Assembly: GCA_946479985.1 (NCBI GenBank)
Contig: CAMLIF010000041.1
Coordinates: 1 to 28,429, forward strand
Direction of reading: 5' to 3'
Length of the DNA stretch: 28,429 nucleotides
Source: an uncultured Flavobacteriales bacterium
GTDB taxonomy: Bacteria > Bacteroidota > Bacteroidia > Flavobacteriales > Crocinitomicaceae
Shown: in pieces, positions 24,394-28,429 of the stretch
Position numbering within the stretch: the first letter of the stretch is position 1
How the letters are laid out: each line of letters starts with the position of its first letter
Program-made: the position numbers and the translations under genes
Notes under the pieces: generated by a model
What the model was told of the DNA's origin: nothing
Seen by the model: the letters and a program-made list of their open reading frames with translations, nothing else
The model's database searches: none

Positions 24394-25372
24394 ACTTGTC
24401 ATATTATTTGTCTTACTTTTCTCAGGCCTTAACGCCCAGGAAAGCACCGCTGCGTATGAAAGATATACAGATCGATTTGTTTGGTTTGCCGATCTTGGTT
24501 ACAGCACGGCTCCGTTATCAATCAAGATTCCGTCGCAAAAAGGAATCAACAGATTGACATTGAGAAATAACAGTAAAATGATCATCGGAATCGGCTTTTC
24601 ATATAAATGGCTGACTCTCAGATTGAGCTCCGGATTATTAGGGAATCTGCGACCTTTGAGTCGTTATGGCAAAACCACCTATTATGATCTTGGAGTTGAT
24701 TTCACATTAAAGAAACGCTTTTACTTTGATATTGATTTTCATACTTACGGTGGCTACACCTATAAACATGCGCTTGATTGGAATGATACGCTGAACGAAC
24801 TTACACCGAATTTATACAAGTCGAATTTCCTTGCTTCGAGTTTTTCTATGAACACCTGGCATTTTTTTACTGATGAATTCAATATGCCTTCTTTTAAAGG
24901 AAAAACCGGCTGTTACAAACGTGACATCCAGACTTTCTATGTAAAATATAGTGTAAACATTTACGGCATTGGCTGTGAAGACGGGCTTGTTCCAATGGAA
25001 ATCCGTGACACTACGCGAACAATTACAGAAGCGCGGAACATCGCTGCATTTGACATAGGGGCAATTCCCGGATATGCACTTGTGAAGCGTTATAAAAACA
25101 TGCAGTTCGGAGTCATGGGTGGTTTGGGCGCAAGCATTCAGACAAAGTATTACGCCACAGGTGAAATAACAAGGGGATTTCTCGGATTAGCTCCAAGGAT
25201 TGATTTCAAGATCACTGCAGGATGGAACCAACCGCGCTGGTTTGGAATGCTGGTTACTGATTTTGACAATAAAGGAATTCGATTCAAGGATCTGAATTAC
25301 CGTCAAACATTTTATACGATCAAGTTTGTTGCGGGAATACGAATTGAGAATAAAAAAGACAAAAAGAATTGA
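24383..25372 (+). CDS. DUF4421-like exported beta-barrel protein
   Basis: A 329-residue protein predicted in the outer membrane. The ORF opens at an ATG at 24305 deep inside ptrB, but a TTG at 24383 after a GAAGGA-like site gives a proper signal peptide (LVILFVLLFSGLNAQ) and an 11-bp overlap with ptrB, so TTG is chosen. The mature part is a series of strands (MIIGIGFSYKWLTLRL, YFDIDFHTYGGYTYKH, FGVMGGLGASIQTKY, FYTIKFVAGIRIENK) with the layout I associate with DUF4421. Two cysteines (in TGCYKRD and IGCEDG) could form a disulfide. The overlap suggests coupling to ptrB. Function unknown. Confidence 0.7.
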   Translation: MKNKLVILFVLLFSGLNAQESTAAYERYTDRFVWFADLGYSTAPLSIKIPSQKGINRLTLRNNSKMIIGIGFSYKWLTLRLSSGLLGNLRPLSRYGKTTYYDLGVDFTLKKRFYFDIDFHTYGGYTYKHALDWNDTLNELTPNLYKSNFLASSFSMNTWHFFTDEFNMPSFKGKTGCYKRDIQTFYVKYSVNIYGIGCEDGLVPMEIRDTTRTITEARNIAAFDIGAIPGYALVKRYKNMQFGVMGGLGASIQTKYYATGEITRGFLGLAPRIDFKITAGWNQPRWFGMLVTDFDNKGIRFKDLNYRQTFYTIKFVAGIRIENKKDKKN

Positions 25373-25446
25373 AAAGATTTAAATACGCTTAAAGTCTGAA
25401 TTCAAGTTAAAAGCTCTGTTCCTTTTCATCTCTACATTTTAAACTT

Positions 25447-25899
25447 TCAATTATAGAAAGGACTTTCACTCACTTTCACCTTCCACTTCGTCTCAAAATC
25501 AGAAACCGTGTTTACCAGATTATTGTATACAAAATCATTCGGGTACTGTTTTATTTCAGAGAACGGGATTAATCGTGGGGACACATTGTCGTTTTCAACC
25601 AATAGTTTTAATCGATCAAAGAAATTGATATCCAATTCATTTCCAATTGATTTTACAAATCGAACTGAAGCATCTATTGAACAACCGGATGCACCGGCAA
25701 CAGATTGATCTACGGCAATTACAACGTGGTATTTTCCAACAACCATTCCCTGGGAAGTCAGTTTTGCTCCATGAGCGGCCCATTGACCAACAAACTCCTC
25801 TAGTTTTTCTTCAATCCAGACAATTTCCGTAGCATCAAGTGCACGGTTCGATTGATAAATCCAACAAGTGGAATTCGGTGTGAGATCAAAACGTTTCAT
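25447..25899 (-). CDS. Conserved hypothetical protein with SGCSID motif
   Basis: A 150-residue soluble protein. It begins with a WIYQSNRALDATE segment, then WAAHGAKLTSQGMVVGKY, VIAVDQSVAGASGCSIDASV and INFFDRLKLL. I recall this as a phylum-conserved small protein often labelled 'ABC transporter ATPase' without Walker motifs, and none is present here. The invariant-looking Cys in SGCSID and the His in AHG are the best candidates for functional residues. Its ATG overlaps the stop of the CCG-domain Fe-S gene by 1 bp (TAATG), so it is translationally coupled and probably functionally related to that redox module. Confidence 0.8.
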   Translation of the reverse strand: MKRFDLTPNSTCWIYQSNRALDATEIVWIEEKLEEFVGQWAAHGAKLTSQGMVVGKYHVVIAVDQSVAGASGCSIDASVRFVKSIGNELDINFFDRLKLLVENDNVSPRLIPFSEIKQYPNDFVYNNLVNTVSDFETKWKVKVSESPFYN

Positions 25900-26690
25900 T
25901 ACAATTCTGCTGCGTTTGCGATTAATTCTGCGATATCCAATACCTGAATTTCGTCTTCTTTGTTGAAATTCTTCATTCCGTCGGTCATCATGGTGTTACA
26001 GAACGGACAACCGGTTGCAATTATCGTTGCGTTTGTTTCCAGCGCATCCTCAGAGCGTTCAACATTCACTTCTTTGTTTCCTTTTTCGGCTTCCTTGAAC
26101 ATTTGAGCGCCACCGGCACCACAACACAACCCTTTGGTTTTACAGCGTTTCATTTCAACTAACTCAGCATCCAGCTTCTCTATGAGTTCACGCGGAGCTT
26201 CGTATATATCATTGGCTCTTCCCAAGTAGCACGGATCGTGGAACGTAATTTTCTTTCCCTTGAATACCTGGCTTCCTTCTAAACGAAGCTGACCTGAATT
26301 AATCAGGTCTTGTATCAACTGTGTGTGGTGAATTACTTCGTAGTTTCCACCCAACTCAGGGTATTCATTCTTCAATGTATTGAAACAATGCGGACATGCC
26401 GTAACAATCTTCTTTACTTCATATCCGTCCAGAACCTGGATATTCATCATAGCCTGCATCTGGAATGTAAATTCATTCCCTGCTCTTTTTGCCGGATCTC
26501 CGGTACAAGATTCTTCAGCACCTAAAACGGCAAAGTTCACATTGCATTTATTCAGGATCTTCACAATTGCTTTCGTGATCTTTTTTGCTCTATCGTCGAA
26601 ACTACCGGAACAACCAACCCAAAACAACAAATCTGGTGATTTTCCTTGCGCCATCATATCGGCCATTGTCGGAACGTGTAATGTGCTCAT
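25899..26690 (-). CDS. CCG-domain (Fe-S)-binding redox protein, HdrB/GlpC/LutA-like
   Basis: A 263-residue soluble subunit expected to bind a non-cubane or cubane Fe-S cluster through two cysteine-rich CCG domains. Domain 1 has C27 in GCSGS, C62 in EESCTGD (Ser precedes this Cys where the consensus has a Cys pair) and CPHC (C99, C102). Domain 2 has DPCYLGR (C154), LCCGAGGAQMF (C189, C190) and GCPFC (C228, C231), the full CCG pattern. No signal peptide, so cytoplasmic. With the membrane 4Fe-4S protein two genes upstream it resembles the HdrBC or GlpC-type pair that passes electrons to or from quinone. The electron donor is unknown. Confidence 0.87.
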   Translation of the reverse strand: MSTLHVPTMADMMAQGKSPDLLFWVGCSGSFDDRAKKITKAIVKILNKCNVNFAVLGAEESCTGDPAKRAGNEFTFQMQAMMNIQVLDGYEVKKIVTACPHCFNTLKNEYPELGGNYEVIHHTQLIQDLINSGQLRLEGSQVFKGKKITFHDPCYLGRANDIYEAPRELIEKLDAELVEMKRCKTKGLCCGAGGAQMFKEAEKGNKEVNVERSEDALETNATIIATGCPFCNTMMTDGMKNFNKEDEIQVLDIAELIANAAEL

Positions 26691-26700
26691 AATACTTCTT

Positions 26701-27036
26701 TTAGTTGCAAACGCTTAGTTTACGCGTTAATACGTGTTCACTTCTATTCGATTTATTGTTCCTGATCGAAACCATTAAAACGATCTCGTCTTTTGATGAC
26801 AGTACTTTTCCGCGGTAACTATTGTCACCTACAGAAGAAAGTGCTATTCCAGTTCCAGAAAGAACCATTGATTCGCTATCAGAAAGTTCTCCCGGAACTA
26901 ATACACGAACCATGTAAGTCTGTTTATTCTCCAAACAATTCGGATCACCGTCAATGTCCAAAACAATTGTATTCGTTGGCCTGTTAAAAGACGTCATCAA
27001 AAGAAAAACAACTAAACCAACTACTGAGAATTTCAT
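26701..27036 (-). CDS. Small exported hypothetical protein between two Fe-S genes
   Basis: A 111-residue protein. The start is placed at the ATG at 27036, giving a signal peptide or anchor (MKFSVVGLVVFLLMTSF); the longer frame to 27141 would lie inside the Fe-S gene. The mature part looks like an all-beta domain (TYMVRVLVPGEL, SYRGKVLSSKDEIVLMVSIR) with two cysteines, in DPNCLEN and at the end (SVCN), possibly a disulfide. It lies 37 bp after the membrane Fe-S gene and 10 bp before the CCG gene. No family recognised. Confidence 0.68.
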   Translation of the reverse strand: MKFSVVGLVVFLLMTSFNRPTNTIVLDIDGDPNCLENKQTYMVRVLVPGELSDSESMVLSGTGIALSSVGDNSYRGKVLSSKDEIVLMVSIRNNKSNRSEHVLTRKLSVCN

Positions 27037-27073
27037 AACTTCAAATGATTTTTTTATCAATCGCTTATTGTAC

Positions 27074-28429
27074 TTATGCTTCGTTAATCCAGTTTCCTCG
27101 GTCAGATTGTGCAAACTGCCACGGAGCTCCGTTGTTTTCAATATTTGTAAGCATTCCGGCTAATTCTGTCGGTACTTTCGATTCTTCCATTACCAGATAA
27201 CGGCGCAAATCTATAATAATAGAAAGCGGATCAATGTTCACAGGACATTCCTGCACACAAGCGTTACAAGAAGTACATGCCCAAATCTCCTCTTCTTTAA
27301 TATAATCTCCCAGCAATGATTTCCCATCATTGAAATCTTTCCCGTTTTTACGAACCCCTTCTGCGTATTCCGTCAAACGATCACGGGTGTCCATCATTAT
27401 TTTACGCGGAGAAAGTAATTTCCCTGTAATATTTGCCGGACAAGACGAAGTACAGCGCCCGCACTCGGTACAAGTATACGCATCTAATAAGTTCTTCCAG
27501 GTCAGATCGTTTACATCCTTGGCACCAAAGCGCTGCGGTTCTGCATCTGATGCTGGAGCGGCATAAGGATCTGCTGTCGGATCCATCATCAACTTTACTT
27601 CGTTGGTAACAGATTCCATATTCGTGAATTTTCCTTTTTTCTCCAAATTTGAATACCACGTGTTAGGGAATGCCAAAAGGATATGAAAGTGTTTAGAGAA
27701 TGGCAAGTAGTTCAAAAACGCGATGACCATTGTTAAATGTCCCCACCAACCTATTCTTTCAAGCAAGTGAAGTGTTTCTGCATCCATGTTGTAGAAAAAT
27801 CCTTTACCTAAATACTGACTGATAGCGAAACCAAAGGTTCCTGAACTTTCAGATGCATGTGATTTCCCCATTTGGAAGAGCGCTTCGTCGGTGCCGTTCA
27901 TAGTGAAAATGCAGCAAACCAAAATGATTTCCATGCAGAGAATAATGTTGGCATCACGTGTTGGAAAACCTTTCATTTCACGATTTTTGAACCGTGCAAT
28001 TTTCAGGATGTTTCTTCGGGCAAGGAATATAATTGTTGCAACTAAGGCCAAAAGCGACAACACTTCAATGAATGAGATCATAAATGTATAGAAACCGCCA
28101 AGTGCATGCATAAAGAAACGATGATTCCCGGTAGTGCCATCAATAATGATTTCGATTAACTCGATTTGAGTAATTACGAAGGCCACATACAAAGCCAAAT
28201 GCAGCAATGCCGGAATTGGCCTGGAAAACATTTTCTTTTGTCCCAAAGCTACAAGGGCCATCGTTTTCCATCGTTCAGCTTTATTATCAGATCTGTTTAT
28301 AGGCATAGGGGAGTCAGATGTACTGGACATACCCATTATCTGCTCTGCTACTCTATCAGCTTCTTGCTCATACACATCACCTGGTTGACTAACCTTCAGC
28401 TTGGTTTGAATGCCAGTCTTGGTACCATT
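27074..28429 (-). CDS. Membrane 4Fe-4S protein (HdrC/NarI-like), N-terminus replaced by foreign sequence; partial
   Basis: Redox membrane protein expected to bring electrons between quinone and its CCG partner. The stretch from about 28294 leftward is normal: ERWKTMALVALGQKKMFSRP, membrane segments (ALLHLALYVAFVITQIELI, TFMISFIEVLSLLALVATII, IILCMEIILVCCIF, LTMVIAFLNYL), then two 4Fe-4S motifs, CTECGRCTSSCP and CTSCNACVQECP. The family's own N-terminus, a first membrane helix of about 40 residues, is missing. Instead the frame continues open to the window edge through a DUF4157-like sequence. The GTG at 28375 opens the longest in-window ORF but lies inside that foreign part and should not be taken as a real start. 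The Fe-S protein is firm; the gene as written is chimeric. Confidence 0.8.
   Translation of the reverse strand, partial: NGTKTGIQTKLKVSQPGDVYEQEADRVAEQIMGMSSTSDSPMPINRSDNKAERWKTMALVALGQKKMFSRPIPALLHLALYVAFVITQIELIEIIIDGTTGNHRFFMHALGGFYTFMISFIEVLSLLALVATIIFLARRNILKIARFKNREMKGFPTRDANIILCMEIILVCCIFTMNGTDEALFQMGKSHASESSGTFGFAISQYLGKGFFYNMDAETLHLLERIGWWGHLTMVIAFLNYLPFSKHFHILLAFPNTWYSNLEKKGKFTNMESVTNEVKLMMDPTADPYAAPASDAEPQRFGAKDVNDLTWKNLLDAYTCTECGRCTSSCPANITGKLLSPRKIMMDTRDRLTEYAEGVRKNGKDFNDGKSLLGDYIKEEEIWACTSCNACVQECPVNIDPLSIIIDLRRYLVMEESKVPTELAGMLTNIENNGAPWQFAQSDRGNWINEA
28298..28429 (-). other. In-frame fragment of a DUF4157-type protein fused to the Fe-S gene
   Basis: Translated on the minus strand from the edge, the frame reads TKLKVSQPGDVYEQEADR and continues VAEQIMGMSS. 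This is the hallmark leader of DUF4157 proteins (PGDxYEQEADRVAEQVM), a family with a HELxH metallopeptidase-like core often found with extracellular contractile injection systems and toxins. The HELxH core itself is not present. The match ends at about SDSPMPI, after which the sequence becomes Fe-S protein (RSDNKAERW). The 8-bp palindrome CAGATCTG at 28288-28295 lies at the switch. Function in this position is not plausible. Confidence 0.75.

Noticed and set aside
25373..25446. Possible terminator between the convergent DUF4421 and SGCSID genes
   Set aside because: No stem longer than 4 bp with a T run was found in this 74-bp gap.
27037..27141. N-terminal extension of the small protein starting at 27141
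   Set aside because: It would overlap the Fe-S gene by 68 bp and place about 35 residues before an otherwise clean signal peptide; the ATG at 27036 is preferred.
28298..28429. A complete DUF4157 toxin or injection-system locus
   Set aside because: Only the leader motif is present; the HELxH core and any injection-system genes are absent from the window, so only the fused fragment is claimed.

Overview
The window looks like a chromosomal segment from a member of the Bacteroidota, most likely a flavobacterial lineage near Fluviicola/Crocinitomicaceae. Support: AT-rich DNA; promoters of the Bacteroidota type (a -7 box TAnnTTTG with an upstream TTG) rather than TATAAT; a short primary sigma factor without region 1.1; an approximately 480-residue GAPDH with an N-terminal extension; a SusC-like TonB receptor with an N-terminal carboxypeptidase-regulatory-like domain; and several families typical of the phylum (DUF6089, DUF4421, the short SGCSID-motif protein). 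The genus is inference. There are no rRNA, tRNA, CRISPR or insertion-sequence signals, and the longest gap between genes is about 200 bp.

Layout. (1) 106-6383, minus: six overlapping genes in the order dapF, conserved hypothetical, GNAT acetyltransferase, mltG, glycosylasparaginase, beta-mannosidase. They join diaminopimelate/peptidoglycan functions to two exported enzymes that could dismantle the core of N-linked glycans. (2) 6505-10585, plus: an HtrA/DegP protease, the primary sigma factor and a long GAPDH, separated by hairpin terminators. (3) 10650-12964: a TonB-dependent receptor preceded by two identical-format operator-like palindromes, one overlapping its -7 box. (4) 13051-18578, minus: two tandem four-cysteine lipoproteins, two tandem TPR proteins, two small exported proteins, an HMG-CoA lyase and pyrD. 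(5) 18663-22230, minus: a DUF6089 barrel, a lone ECF sigma factor, a di-heme cytochrome c peroxidase and a methyltransferase. (6) 22309-25372, plus: an oligopeptidase B and an overlapping DUF4421 protein. (7) 25447-28429, minus: a conserved hypothetical, a CCG-domain Fe-S protein, a small exported protein and a membrane 4Fe-4S protein. The two Fe-S genes look like halves of an HdrBC/GlpC-like quinone-linked redox complex.

The most striking point is at the right edge. The membrane Fe-S protein has lost its own start and first membrane helix. The frame instead runs in-frame into a sequence that reads as the N-terminal EADRVAEQIM motif of a DUF4157 protein, a family often linked to contractile injection systems. 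The join lies at or near an 8-bp palindrome (CAGATCTG). This is either a contig-edge assembly/library chimera or a real recombination junction, and the former is more likely.

Most functional names rest on motifs read by eye; no database search or structure prediction was run. Starts were moved where a signal peptide, overlap or ribosome-binding context pointed to an internal codon.
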